A DNA stretch of 64,000 nucleotides from an uncultured Lutibacter sp. (GCF_947495725.1 NZ_CANLZZ010000005.1:1-64000); one strand, 5' to 3'; numbered from the stretch's first letter, positions 33,849-42,965 are shown. Numbers and translations are program-made. The notes: generated by a model from the sequence alone, not told the origin.

Positions 33849-35936
33849 TTATTTTTTGTCCTTAAATCCATTTTCTGTAAGTACTTCTACTTTTTCAGTA
33901 TTGGCTTTTACTTGCTCTTTTGTAAACCAAGCATCGCGTAATTCTTTTTTAGAGAATAATTCTAACTGATCACCATTATGAGGAGAATCCTTTTGTGTGG
34001 CATTACCGTAACTTAATAAGACCTTAGCATTTACTTCAGTGCCAAACTCAATGACACCCACCCAAGAATCCCCACCACCCACATACATGTGGTCTTCATC
34101 TTTACTTCCAGGCCATGCTACTCTAAACACTCCCATAGATCCATCACTTCCATTAGCAGGAAGATTTATGCCATTATAATTTATTCTATAATAATCTCCC
34201 CAAGGGGTATCTAAACTACCAAATTTGGTTTCAATTTCTATGGCTGCTTGTTCTAATAGTTGAACCGCTTTATTTGGGTCTGCAAAACCGTCTGGTGTTG
34301 TATTTGGTTTATCAATGCTCCATTGTTCTGAGTAATTAGATTCTTTCCAGACATTAAATTTTCTCGCCCAACTAAAAAATATAAGCATACCTTTACTATC
34401 TGCGTCTGCTTCACGATCCCATTTTTCTAATACTATTTTAGCCTCTTTTGCTTTTTCTGAATCAGAGGCATCAATAGCTGCAAATAAATCATCTAAAATT
34501 CTATCTGCGAATTCTAACCTTGTTGAGAGTTTATATTCAACTAATTCATCAAACGTAATTGATTCATCTTCAATTAACATTCTTGCCGAACGTTGGGGCC
34601 TAAAATTCATACTTTGAGGTGCCATATAGCCTGGGTAGTCTTTAGGGTTCAAGGTCATGGGGATGGTGCTTGTCCAAGGTGGATCATTTGCATTTTGAAG
34701 CCATCCATTTGTTGGGTTTTTTACTTTGGGTAAATCGGCATAATCGTGCACTTCTGTCCATATATCAGCAGATTTTCCACCAGGTATTATTCGATTCCAA
34801 TAGGCCCAAGAATCTTCGGTTCGCTTGGGTACTAAACCATTAAAAAGATAGAAAATCTCACCAGACTTATCTGCATACATCACATTCCAGAATGGTATTT
34901 GTGCCATTTTTAAAGCAGATTCAAACTCATTAAAACTGCTACTATTTATCATTCTCCACCATTGTAGAAGCATATTTGGCCTATCCAATCCAACCATTCG
35001 TAAAGCTAAAACTTTGTTTTCTTTTTGGTTTACAACAGGACCATGAATAGTTTTAAGCAATGGTATTTCTTGCTCCTTTAATGAGCCATCTTCCTGTTTT
35101 ACTTTAATTGTGTTTTTTGAGGCTTCAAACTCTTTTACTTTGCCATCTAGCAAATAACCACCCTCTTTTAACTCTAATTCATAAGTGTCAGCATTATCAA
35201 TAGTGTTGTCTGTGTGACTCCAACCTAAATATTCATTAAATCCTATAGCAATACCTGGAAGACCTACTAAATTACTTCCGTACATGTTTTTACCATTCAA
35301 ATTTAAGTGTGACTCAAAAAAAAGAAATTCCTGCCACCAAGGTAAATGGGGATTCTGGACCAGCATAGCATTGCCAGAAGCTGATCGCTTTGGGCTGATT
35401 GCATAAGTGTTACTTCCCATATCTGGCCATTGTTGCACTCTGCCTAAATCACTTCCTCCAATAAATCTTGTGAAAATTACATACATACTATGCATGTTAA
35501 CGTCTTTAGTAGTTAAGGGAAGAACGATCTTATTTTTATCATCTATGGATTCAGGATGCGCCGATGCATAGGCATTTAAGCCTTCAACGAAAGATTTAAA
35601 GATTAGTTTTGTTTCGGGATCTTGTTTTGATTCCCAATCATCAGCTAGATCTCCAAAGCCAAGTGTATGTATAAGTATATCGTTTTGTAGTTTGCTTTTT
35701 CCCCAGTATTCTGCCCCTTTTCCTCTAGAACTACCATACAGATCTAAAATGAGGTTAGCGTGATTGTGCATTTGTGCCCAACCTTGAGCGTAAAATAACT
35801 CTTCAATAGTGTTGGATGTAATATGTGGAACACCCCAAGTGTCCCAAGCAATTTGAGTTGTTATCTTTTCGTTTTGAGAGTATGATATATTTAGAAAAGA
35901 AAAAATAATGAGGGTAATAAAGAGTTTGTTTTTCAT
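33849..35936 (-). CDS. Penicillin-acylase-family Ntn hydrolase (cassette cargo)
   Basis: A signal peptide (1-20, ending ISYS) exports the precursor to the periplasm. The alpha-subunit region opens with IAWDTWGVPHI; the autocatalytic nucleophile is probably Ser175 in MGSNTYAIS, which begins the beta subunit after processing. Later landmarks are VQNPHLPW, AIGFNEYLGWSHTDN and WLQNANDPPW. The family hydrolyses amide bonds of beta-lactams, acyl-homoserine lactones or related acyl amides; the substrate cannot be told. It is the sole gene in cassette B. Confidence 0.9.
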   Translation of the reverse strand: MKNKLFITLIIFSFLNISYSQNEKITTQIAWDTWGVPHITSNTIEELFYAQGWAQMHNHANLILDLYGSSRGKGAEYWGKSKLQNDILIHTLGFGDLADDWESKQDPETKLIFKSFVEGLNAYASAHPESIDDKNKIVLPLTTKDVNMHSMYVIFTRFIGGSDLGRVQQWPDMGSNTYAISPKRSASGNAMLVQNPHLPWWQEFLFFESHLNLNGKNMYGSNLVGLPGIAIGFNEYLGWSHTDNTIDNADTYELELKEGGYLLDGKVKEFEASKNTIKVKQEDGSLKEQEIPLLKTIHGPVVNQKENKVLALRMVGLDRPNMLLQWWRMINSSSFNEFESALKMAQIPFWNVMYADKSGEIFYLFNGLVPKRTEDSWAYWNRIIPGGKSADIWTEVHDYADLPKVKNPTNGWLQNANDPPWTSTIPMTLNPKDYPGYMAPQSMNFRPQRSARMLIEDESITFDELVEYKLSTRLEFADRILDDLFAAIDASDSEKAKEAKIVLEKWDREADADSKGMLIFFSWARKFNVWKESNYSEQWSIDKPNTTPDGFADPNKAVQLLEQAAIEIETKFGSLDTPWGDYYRINYNGINLPANGSDGSMGVFRVAWPGSKDEDHMYVGGGDSWVGVIEFGTEVNAKVLLSYGNATQKDSPHNGDQLELFSKKELRDAWFTKEQVKANTEKVEVLTENGFKDKK

Positions 35937-35980
35937 GATTTATAGATTAATTATTTTTGACTTTTATTTGAAATTAAGGC

Positions 35981-36298
35981 TAACTCGTTATATCTTTAAT
36001 AAAGATGTATGTATCACACAAAAATATCGGGATATAGTAATAAAAAGTTAAGTTTTATTTGGTTTTGGGTATTCCATTTCCATACAATTTTTTTATTGTA
36101 GAAGGCATAGCATTTTTTTTAGTTAGTGTTACTAATATATAAAAAAAAATATTATATAAGGTTTTGAAATTTAATCTATTAAAAAATGGGTAATAAATTC
36201 TTTCTTTAAAGGGATTATAAAATAAGAATAATTTATAGCCTTTTTTACTTACTTATTATATAGGAAAATCATAAAAGTAGGAGGAGTTTTTTTTAACA
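35981..36298 (-). repeat. Cassette upstream repeat R, copy 2
   Basis: About 318 bp between the dnaN terminator and the acylase gene, homologous to 33140-33464. This copy adds a perfect inverted repeat, ATCTTTA-A-TAAAGAT, near its cargo-proximal end, where copy 1 is degenerate. Conserved non-coding sequence here implies a role such as promoter, leader or recombination site. Confidence 0.9.
36019..36026 (-). promoter_or_regulatory. -7 promoter element in R copy 2
   Basis: Minus-strand TATTTTTG, about 83 nt upstream of the acylase ATG, in the same context as in R copy 1. Confidence 0.5.
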
Positions 36299-36330
36299 AA
36301 AAAAGCCACAACTTTTAAGTTGTGGCTTTT
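36299..36330. terminator. Terminator of intact dnaN (copy 3)
   Basis: AAAAGCCACAACTT pairs with AAGTTGTGGCTTTT, starting 21 nt downstream of the dnaN stop on the minus strand and followed by a T-run. Confidence 0.87.
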
Positions 36331-36351
36331 AATTATTTATTATTAGTTGTA

Positions 36352-37470
36352 TTAACTATTCAACATAACTGGCATTACCAACATTGTAATAAATTCGCCT
36401 TCATCAACACCATCAATAGGAGTTAAAATTCCAGCGCGGTTTGGTAAACTCATTTCAATTAAAACTTCATTAGAGTTTAAATTACTCAACATTTCAGTTA
36501 AAAAACGAGAGTTAAATCCAATTTGCATATCGTCACCTTGGTATTCACATACTAAACGTTCTTCAGCTTTGTTTGAATAATCTAAATCTTCAGCAGAAAT
36601 ATTTAGTTCTGTTCCAGCCATTTTAAGTCTAATTTGGTGTGTAGTTTTACTAGAGAAAATAGAAACACGCTTAACAGAGTTTAAAAATGTACCTCTGTCA
36701 ACAGTTAATTTATTTGGATTTTCTTTAGGAATAACAGCGTCGTAATTAGGGTATTTACCATCAATTAAACGACAAACTAAAACCACATTATCGAATGTAA
36801 ATTTAGCATTGGCATCATTATATTCAATTGTAACATCACTTTCAACATTGCCTAATATACCTTTTAAAAGGTTTAATGGTTTTTTAGGCATTATAAATTC
36901 AGCGGTATCATTAGCGGTAACATCTGTTCGCGAATATTTCACTAATTTGTGAGCATCTGTAGCTACAAAAGTTAAACTATCTGCACTAAATTGAAAAAAC
37001 ACACCACTCATTACAGGTCTTAAATCATCATTTCCAGCGGCAAAAATTGTTTTAGAAATAGCTGTTGCCAACACATTTCCAGGAATAATTGTACTGCTTG
37101 GCGATTGAATTGAAACAGCTTTAGGAAATTCATTACCATTAAAATAAGCCATATCATATTTACCGTGACTAGAACTAATTTCAATGGTATTTGTATCCTC
37201 AGTTTTAAATGTTAACGGCTGATTTGGAAATGTTTTAAGAGTATCCAATAATAAACGAGCCGAAACAGCTACTGAACCTTCAGAATCTGATTCAACTTCA
37301 ATAATTGTACTCATTGTTGTTTCTAAATCAGAAGCAGATATTTTTAATTCGTTTTGATTTAATTCGAATAAGAAATTATCTAAAATAGGTAAGGTGTTAC
37401 TGCTATTAATTACTCCGCCTAAAACTTGAAGTTGTTTTAATAATTGGCTACTAGATACTATAAATTTCAT
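36352..37470 (-). CDS. dnaN: DNA polymerase III beta sliding clamp
   Basis: This is the processivity clamp of the replicative polymerase. The 372 residues hold the three clamp domains; landmarks are MKFIVSSSQLLKQL, the central PVMSGVFFQF, FVATDAHKLVKYSR and the C-terminal MLVMPVMLNS. It is intact and normal in length, so it is the functional copy. Its last 183 bp (36352-36534) are duplicated twice downstream in the cassettes. It is not next to dnaA here. Confidence 0.96.
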   Translation of the reverse strand: MKFIVSSSQLLKQLQVLGGVINSSNTLPILDNFLFELNQNELKISASDLETTMSTIIEVESDSEGSVAVSARLLLDTLKTFPNQPLTFKTEDTNTIEISSSHGKYDMAYFNGNEFPKAVSIQSPSSTIIPGNVLATAISKTIFAAGNDDLRPVMSGVFFQFSADSLTFVATDAHKLVKYSRTDVTANDTAEFIMPKKPLNLLKGILGNVESDVTIEYNDANAKFTFDNVVLVCRLIDGKYPNYDAVIPKENPNKLTVDRGTFLNSVKRVSIFSSKTTHQIRLKMAGTELNISAEDLDYSNKAEERLVCEYQGDDMQIGFNSRFLTEMLSNLNSNEVLIEMSLPNRAGILTPIDGVDEGEFITMLVMPVMLNS

Positions 37471-37496
37471 TTAAGATTATTTTATTAGGTAAGTTA

Positions 37497-37504
37497 CAAA
37501 TATA
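37497..37504 (-). promoter_or_regulatory. -7 promoter element of dnaN
   Basis: Minus-strand TATATTTG is a full TAnnTTTG match, about 26 nt upstream of the dnaN ATG. No clear -33 TTG box was found. Confidence 0.55.
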
Positions 37505-37663
37505 TTCTAAAAAAATTGTTTTAAAAAAGTTATTTATTAACAGTTGAAAATTGAAAAAACGCCTTTAAAACATAGATACAATGGTAGTTATAATTTTTTA
37601 TTTTTAAAAGTTATAATTATGTTAATATAGAACAACCAAAAGTTATACCTATTAATTAAATTT

Positions 37664-37671
37664 TATATTTG
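37664..37671 (+). promoter_or_regulatory. -7 promoter element of the PIG-L operon
   Basis: TATATTTG, 26 nt upstream of the ATG at 37698, fully matches TAnnTTTG. Confidence 0.55.
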
Positions 37672-37697
37672 TTTCGCTACTAAAATAATTAAACTTT

Positions 37698-40214
37698 ATG
37701 AAGAAAATAGTTATAATTCTATTCTTATCACTTATTTACATTCCATTAACCCATTCTCAAATCCCAAAAAAACCAACATCAGGCGATCTTTTCGAATCTA
37801 TTCAGAAATTGAATTTTTTAGGATCTGTACTATATGTTGCTGCGCATCCAGATGATGAAAATACTCGGTTAATTTCCTATTTTTCGAATGATGTTAAAGC
37901 GCGCACCGCTTATTTAAGTTTAACTAGAGGTGATGGTGGTCAAAATTTAATTGGTCCTGAAATTAGAGAATTATTAGGTGTTTTAAGAACTCAAGAATTA
38001 CTTGCAGCAAGAAGAATTGATGGAGGTGAACAATTTTTTACTCGTGCCAATGATTTTGGTTATTCTAAACATCCAGACGAAACGTTGCACATTTGGAATA
38101 AAGACGAGGTTTTAAAAGATGTTGTTGCGGTAATTAGAAAATTTAAACCCGATGTAATTGTAAATAGGTTTAATCATAAAAATCCGGGATCTACACACGG
38201 ACATCATACGTCGTCTGCAATGTTAAGTTTTGAAGCTTTTGATTTGGCAAATGATGCTTCCTATAAAACACATTTAGAAAATGATAATTTATGGAGCGCA
38301 AAAAGATTATTTTTTAATACTTCGTGGTGGTTTTATGGGAGCGAAGAGAATTTTAATAAAGCCGATAAATCTAATTTGTTAAGTGTAGATATTGGTACTT
38401 ATTACGCACATAAAGGATTGTCTAATAGTGAAATTGCTTCATTAAGTAGAAGTCAACATCAATCTCAAGGTTTTGGAAGTACTGGAACTCGTGGTAGTCA
38501 AACCGAATATTTAGAATTTTTAAAAGGAGATTTTCCAAAAAACAAAAATGTATTTGATGGAATTAATACCACATGGAGTAGAGTAGAAGGTGGAGTTGAA
38601 ATTGGAAATATTCTTTCTAAAGTTGAAAAAGAATTTGATTTCAACAATCCATCTGCAAGTATTCCTAATTTAATAAAGGCTTATAAATTAATTTTAAAGT
38701 TAAAAGATGAGCATTGGAAACAACTTAAATTGAAAGAAATTAAACAACTAATTGCAGGTTGTTCAGGATTGTATTTAGAAGCAGTTTCAAACAGCGCATC
38801 AACAACATTAAATCAAAAAAATAACATTAAAATTGAAGCAATAAATAGAAGTAATTTTCCTATTACATTAAAATATGTTAGTGTTAAACCACAAAACATA
38901 GTTGAAAATAAGGATATTGCTTTAAATAATAATGAAGCACATAAATTTTCTTTAGATATTGATATTCCTTCTAATTTACATTACACCTATCCTTATTGGT
39001 TAGATAAAAAAGGAACTTTAGGAATGTATAATGTTGAAGATTCTAAGCTAATAAGTTTACCAGAAACTCCAAGTGAAATGAAAATGGATTTTGTTATTGA
39101 TTTTAACGGTACTCCAATAACATTTCAAAAAAATATAGTTTATAAATTTAACGATCCTGTAAAGGGTGAGGTATACAAACCGTTTGAAATTTTACCAAAA
39201 GTATCAGCTTCATTTAATGAGAAAGTACATATATTTTCTGATGGTGAACCTCAAAAAATAGCCATAAAAGTAAAATCGGTTGAAGATAATATAAAGGGTA
39301 AATTAATTTTATGCACACCAAATAATTGGAAAGTTTCACCAGAGAGTGTAGCCATTAATTTAACTCAAAAAGGACAAGAAGAACTAATAGAGTTTGTTGT
39401 AACTCCGCCAAATGAGCAAGCTGAAGGGTTAATAGCTCCTATTGTTGAAATTGAAGGTGCTTCATTTACTAATGAATTAATTGAAATGGATTACAATCAT
39501 ATTCCATTTCAATCTATAGTTATGCCTTCTGAAGCAAAGGTGGTGCACTTAAATATTCAGAAAAAAGGACAATTAATTGGTTATATTCAAGGAGCTGGAG
39601 ATATGGTTCCAACAAGTTTACGCCAAATTGGATATACAGTTGTAGAACTTTCGGATGATGATATTACTCCAGATAAATTACAAAATTTTGACGCAGTTGT
39701 GATGGGAATTAGAGCCTATAACACTAATGATAGAATTAAATTTTATCAAAAACATTTGCATAATTATGTAAGTAATGGCGGAACTTTAATTGCGCAATAC
39801 AATACAAGTCATAGAGTAAAAGTTGATAATGTAGGACCTTATCCATTACAACTATCAAGAGATAGAGTAACAGATGAAAATGCAAAGGTTGAAATAATAA
39901 ATCCTAATCACGAATTGTTATCGTACCCAAATAAAATTAATGCATCCGATTTTGATGGTTGGGTACAAGAGCGAGGTTTGTACTTTCCAAATAGCTGGGA
40001 TTCTAATTATGAAGCATTGTTAAGAATGAACGATAAAAATGAAACACCTAAAGATGGAAGTTTACTTGTTGCTAAATATGGTGAAGGAAATTTTATTTAT
40101 ACGGGATTAAGTTTTTTTAGAGAACTACCAGCAGGAGTTCCAGGAGCTTATAAGTTATTTGCAAATATGCTTTCTATTGGAAAAAATAATATTGATAAAC
40201 CTTTAAAAAACTAA
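37698..40214 (+). CDS. PIG-L family deacetylase, large secreted form
   Basis: A signal peptide (1-20, ending THSQ) precedes a LmbE/PIG-L domain with AAHPDDEN (metal ligands in AHPDDE near residue 51) and STHGHHTSSAM near 170. These N-acetyl hydrolases act on N-acetyl-glucosamine-type substrates. At 838 residues it is much longer than the basic 250-residue family; the C-terminal half includes beta-rich domains and a region resembling a ThuA/glutamine-amidotransferase-like fold (FDAVVMGIRAYN). The sodium symporter behind it suggests uptake of the released product. Confidence 0.85.
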   Translation: MKKIVIILFLSLIYIPLTHSQIPKKPTSGDLFESIQKLNFLGSVLYVAAHPDDENTRLISYFSNDVKARTAYLSLTRGDGGQNLIGPEIRELLGVLRTQELLAARRIDGGEQFFTRANDFGYSKHPDETLHIWNKDEVLKDVVAVIRKFKPDVIVNRFNHKNPGSTHGHHTSSAMLSFEAFDLANDASYKTHLENDNLWSAKRLFFNTSWWFYGSEENFNKADKSNLLSVDIGTYYAHKGLSNSEIASLSRSQHQSQGFGSTGTRGSQTEYLEFLKGDFPKNKNVFDGINTTWSRVEGGVEIGNILSKVEKEFDFNNPSASIPNLIKAYKLILKLKDEHWKQLKLKEIKQLIAGCSGLYLEAVSNSASTTLNQKNNIKIEAINRSNFPITLKYVSVKPQNIVENKDIALNNNEAHKFSLDIDIPSNLHYTYPYWLDKKGTLGMYNVEDSKLISLPETPSEMKMDFVIDFNGTPITFQKNIVYKFNDPVKGEVYKPFEILPKVSASFNEKVHIFSDGEPQKIAIKVKSVEDNIKGKLILCTPNNWKVSPESVAINLTQKGQEELIEFVVTPPNEQAEGLIAPIVEIEGASFTNELIEMDYNHIPFQSIVMPSEAKVVHLNIQKKGQLIGYIQGAGDMVPTSLRQIGYTVVELSDDDITPDKLQNFDAVVMGIRAYNTNDRIKFYQKHLHNYVSNGGTLIAQYNTSHRVKVDNVGPYPLQLSRDRVTDENAKVEIINPNHELLSYPNKINASDFDGWVQERGLYFPNSWDSNYEALLRMNDKNETPKDGSLLVAKYGEGNFIYTGLSFFRELPAGVPGAYKLFANMLSIGKNNIDKPLKN

Positions 40215-40215
40215 T

Positions 40216-40320
40216 ATGTCTGCACCTAAATATATTTGGAAAAAGGAATATAGCATTATCTTAATTGCAAATGCCATATACATAATAGTGTTTTATTTAA
40301 TAATGACTTCATTTTCATAA
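40216..40320 (+). CDS. 34-residue single-pass membrane peptide between PIG-L and the symporter
   Basis: An ATG one base after the PIG-L stop opens a 34-codon frame ending TAA two bases before the symporter ATG. The peptide has a charged N-terminus (SAPKYIWKKEY) and one membrane helix (about residues 13-31). Its exact fit between two tightly packed genes, and its topology, argue for a real small protein, perhaps a symporter subunit. No ribosome-binding site is obvious, as for its neighbours. Confidence 0.65.
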   Translation: MSAPKYIWKKEYSIILIANAIYIIVFYLIMTSFS

Positions 40321-40322
40321 GT

Positions 40323-41990
40323 ATGGCACAGTTAGATTGGATAATACTTATTGGAACATTATTGTTTATAGTTTCATATGGAGCTTATAAAACTAAAGGA
40401 AGTAAAAATGTAACCGATTATATTAAAGGTGGAAGTGAAGCTAAATGGTGGACAATTGGCTTGTCGGTTATGGCTACTCAAGCAAGTGCAATTACATTCT
40501 TATCAACTCCCGGACAAGCATTTCATAGCGGAATGGGCTTTGTGCAATTTTATTTTGGATTGCCTATTGCAATGATAATTATTTGTTTGGTTTTTATTCC
40601 TATTTACCATCGATTGAAAGTATTTACAGCTTATGAATTTTTGGAGGCTCGTTTCGATTTAAAAACAAGAAGTTTAGCAGCAATTTTGTTTTTAATACAA
40701 CGTGGTTTGGCAGCCGGAATTACAATTTTTGCACCTGCTATTATTTTATCGGCAGTATTGGGTTGGGATTTAACAATGCTAAATATTATTATTGGTGTTT
40801 TAGTAATTATTTACACAGTTTCTGGAGGAACAAAAGCTGTTAGTGTAACTCAAAAACAACAAATGGCTGTGATTTTTGCAGGAATGTTTGTAGCCTTTTA
40901 CTTAATTGTAAGTTATTTGCCCGCAGATATTTCGTTTTCAAAAGCACTAAAAATTGCAGGAGCAAGTGGTAAAATGGAGGTGTTAGATTTTTCATTCAAC
41001 TTAGATAATAGATATACTTTTTGGAGTGGAATTATTGGTGGTAGTTTTTTAGCCTTATCTTATTTTGGAACAGACCAAAGTCAGGTGCAACGCTATTTGT
41101 CGGGAAAATCCATAAGAGAAATGCAAATGGGGCTTGTTTTTAACGGATTATTAAAGGTGCCAATGCAGTTTTTTATTTTATTGGTTGGAGTTATGGTTTT
41201 TGTGTTTTATCAGTTCAATACTTCACCCTTAAATTTCAATCCAACAGCAACAGAAATTGTTAAAAATTCTGAGTATTCAAAAGAATACGAGCAGTTAGAA
41301 ATTAAACATAAAGATTTAGAACTACTAAAATCTGAAGTAAATTTAAAGTATGGAAACGATTTAGATAATGCTGAGTTGGTTAAAGAAATTCAACATTTAA
41401 ATCTTTTAGAAAAAGAAAATAGAGAGTCTGCAAAAACATTGATTAAACAAGCAGACGTTGATGCAGAAACCAATGATAAAGACTATGTGTTTATTCATTT
41501 TATTTTACATAACCTTCCAAGAGGTTTAATAGGTTTATTGTTGGCGGTAATTTTATCTGCAGCAATGTCTAGTACAGCATCTGAATTAAATGCATTAGCT
41601 AGCACTACTGCAATGGATTTATATAAGCGAAATGTTACTGGTGAAAAGACAGATGCTCACTTTGTAAAAATTTCGAAATGGTTTACACTTGGTTGGGGAA
41701 TAATTGCAATTTTAGTGGCCTGTGTGGCAAATTTATTTGACAATTTAATTCAGTTAGTGAATATAATAGGTTCTATTTTTTATGGAAATGTTTTAGGTAT
41801 TTTTTTACTAGCATTTTTTATAAAATATGTAAAAGGAAATGCTGTTTTTATTGCGGCACTTATTACACAAGCAATTGTAATTGTTGGTTGGTGGCAAGAC
41901 TGGATGCCTTATTTATGGCTTAATTTATTTGGTTGTGCTTTGGTAATGGGAATTGCTGTTTTAATTCAATCTGTTTCAAAAAAAGGTTAA
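40323..41990 (+). CDS. Sodium:solute symporter family protein
   Basis: This 555-residue SSS transporter has about 13 membrane segments. Landmarks are GLSVMATQASAITFLSTPG (about 46-64), TVSGGTKAVSVTQKQQ and SYFGTDQSQVQRYLSG (about 246-261). A charged insert with coiled-coil character occupies about 300-388 between membrane segments, which is longer than in the basic family. It probably imports a sugar or amino-sugar product of the PIG-L enzyme; inference from context. Confidence 0.88.
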   Translation: MAQLDWIILIGTLLFIVSYGAYKTKGSKNVTDYIKGGSEAKWWTIGLSVMATQASAITFLSTPGQAFHSGMGFVQFYFGLPIAMIIICLVFIPIYHRLKVFTAYEFLEARFDLKTRSLAAILFLIQRGLAAGITIFAPAIILSAVLGWDLTMLNIIIGVLVIIYTVSGGTKAVSVTQKQQMAVIFAGMFVAFYLIVSYLPADISFSKALKIAGASGKMEVLDFSFNLDNRYTFWSGIIGGSFLALSYFGTDQSQVQRYLSGKSIREMQMGLVFNGLLKVPMQFFILLVGVMVFVFYQFNTSPLNFNPTATEIVKNSEYSKEYEQLEIKHKDLELLKSEVNLKYGNDLDNAELVKEIQHLNLLEKENRESAKTLIKQADVDAETNDKDYVFIHFILHNLPRGLIGLLLAVILSAAMSSTASELNALASTTAMDLYKRNVTGEKTDAHFVKISKWFTLGWGIIAILVACVANLFDNLIQLVNIIGSIFYGNVLGIFLLAFFIKYVKGNAVFIAALITQAIVIVGWWQDWMPYLWLNLFGCALVMGIAVLIQSVSKKG

Positions 41991-42017
41991 AATCTCATTT
42001 TAGATGAAATAAAAACA

Positions 42018-42085
42018 GTCTAAAAGTAAAACTTTTCGTCAACCTGAAATAAATTCAGAATGACGAGTTTTAATACTTTTTAGAC
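42018..42085. repeat. Long imperfect hairpin after the symporter gene
   Basis: Nested inverted repeats: GTCTAAAAGTA pairs with TACTTTTTAGAC, then AAACT with AGTTT, CGTCA with TGACG and CTGAA with TTCAG around a short ATAAA loop. The stem runs nearly 30 bp with small bulges. It lies 27 nt downstream of the symporter stop and may act as terminator or mRNA 3'-end stabiliser. The CCTGAA-TTCAG-TGACG core resembles flavobacterial REP-type sequences. Confidence 0.65.
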
Positions 42086-42230
42086 AACCTTGTTTGTTTG
42101 ATATATAGGTTTCAACTTATTCAGAAATTAATTTCAAAACTGTTATAGATATTAAATGCTAAATATTTTTAAAAATGATGTTGTTCTGGGTTTTTATATG
42201 TTCTTAGTTTTTTTGATAAAACACGAACGT

Positions 42231-42965
42231 TTAGTACTTTAAAACCACATTTACAAGTGTAACTATTCCAATTAACAATATTAAAATAAGTGAAATAGAT
42301 TTAAATTTGTTTTGTGGAATTTTATTTAAAATGCGTTTTCCAATATAGGTGCCAAATATTCCAATAATTAATAGAAAGGGCACATAAATAAGATCGTGTT
42401 TATGAATATATCCATTTTTGAAATAAACAAAAGTTCGAGTAAAATCTATAAAAAAATCGATGATTGCTGAGGTTGCTATAAACACACTTTTTTCAAGATT
42501 AAATGCAGCCATAGTTAGACCTCTTATTGCTCCGCCTGTACCTAACAATCCTGCAGAAAAACCTGATAATATTCCTCCCGTTATGGCATTTTTTTTAGTT
42601 GGTAAAACAATGAGTTCTTTCTTGTAAAGAAAAAGAGAGCTTAAAGCAACCAAAAATATGGCGAGTAATATTTCTAATAATAATGTATTTAGAAGTGTAG
42701 TTAAAAGTCCGCCAATAATTACAAAAATTACCGATGGAATTCCAATGTTTAGCAGTATTTTTTTATCGATACCTTTTTTAAAAAGAGCAATTTTACTTAA
42801 ATTACTAGATAAATGGAAAATAGCAGTTAACCCTAATACAGAATGAAAATCGAAATAAAAATTACCAATTGGTACAAAAAACACAGAAGAACCAAAGCCA
42901 CCAATTGTTCCGGCGATTTCAGCAATTAAAGCAAGAAATATAAATACATAGTTTAATTTATCCAT
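42231..42965 (-). CDS. TSUP (TauE/SafE) family transporter
   Basis: About seven membrane segments in 244 residues, with the family's inner repeat (ALIAEIAGTIGGFGSSVFFVP near the N-terminus; GGILSGFSAGLLGTGGAIRG near 135). TSUP proteins move sulphite, sulphonates or related organic anions. The substrate is not evident from the neighbours. Confidence 0.83.
   Translation of the reverse strand: MDKLNYVFIFLALIAEIAGTIGGFGSSVFFVPIGNFYFDFHSVLGLTAIFHLSSNLSKIALFKKGIDKKILLNIGIPSVIFVIIGGLLTTLLNTLLLEILLAIFLVALSSLFLYKKELIVLPTKKNAITGGILSGFSAGLLGTGGAIRGLTMAAFNLEKSVFIATSAIIDFFIDFTRTFVYFKNGYIHKHDLIYVPFLLIIGIFGTYIGKRILNKIPQNKFKSISLILILLIGIVTLVNVVLKY

Larger units (their letters stand above)
33465..36298 (-). 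mobile_element. Cassette B: conserved R, penicillin-acylase cargo, J, dnaN 3' copy, terminator
   Basis: In transcription order: R (36298-35981), penicillin-acylase gene (35936-33849), J (33756-33702), dnaN fragment 2 (33701-33518) and terminator (33496-33465). It sits directly behind the intact dnaN and its terminator, so it is the most recent insertion if cassettes enter at dnaN. Element boundaries are inferred from repeat ends and may be off by tens of bases. No mobility gene is encoded. Confidence 0.6.

Noticed and set aside
32005..36534. Simple tandem duplication of a dnaN segment
   Set aside because: Simple duplication would carry the same cargo; here the cargo differs while R, J and the dnaN ends are shared.
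32005..36534. Classical insertion sequence or integron
   Set aside because: No transposase or integrase, no terminal inverted repeats found at the unit ends, and J does not match the attC core pattern.
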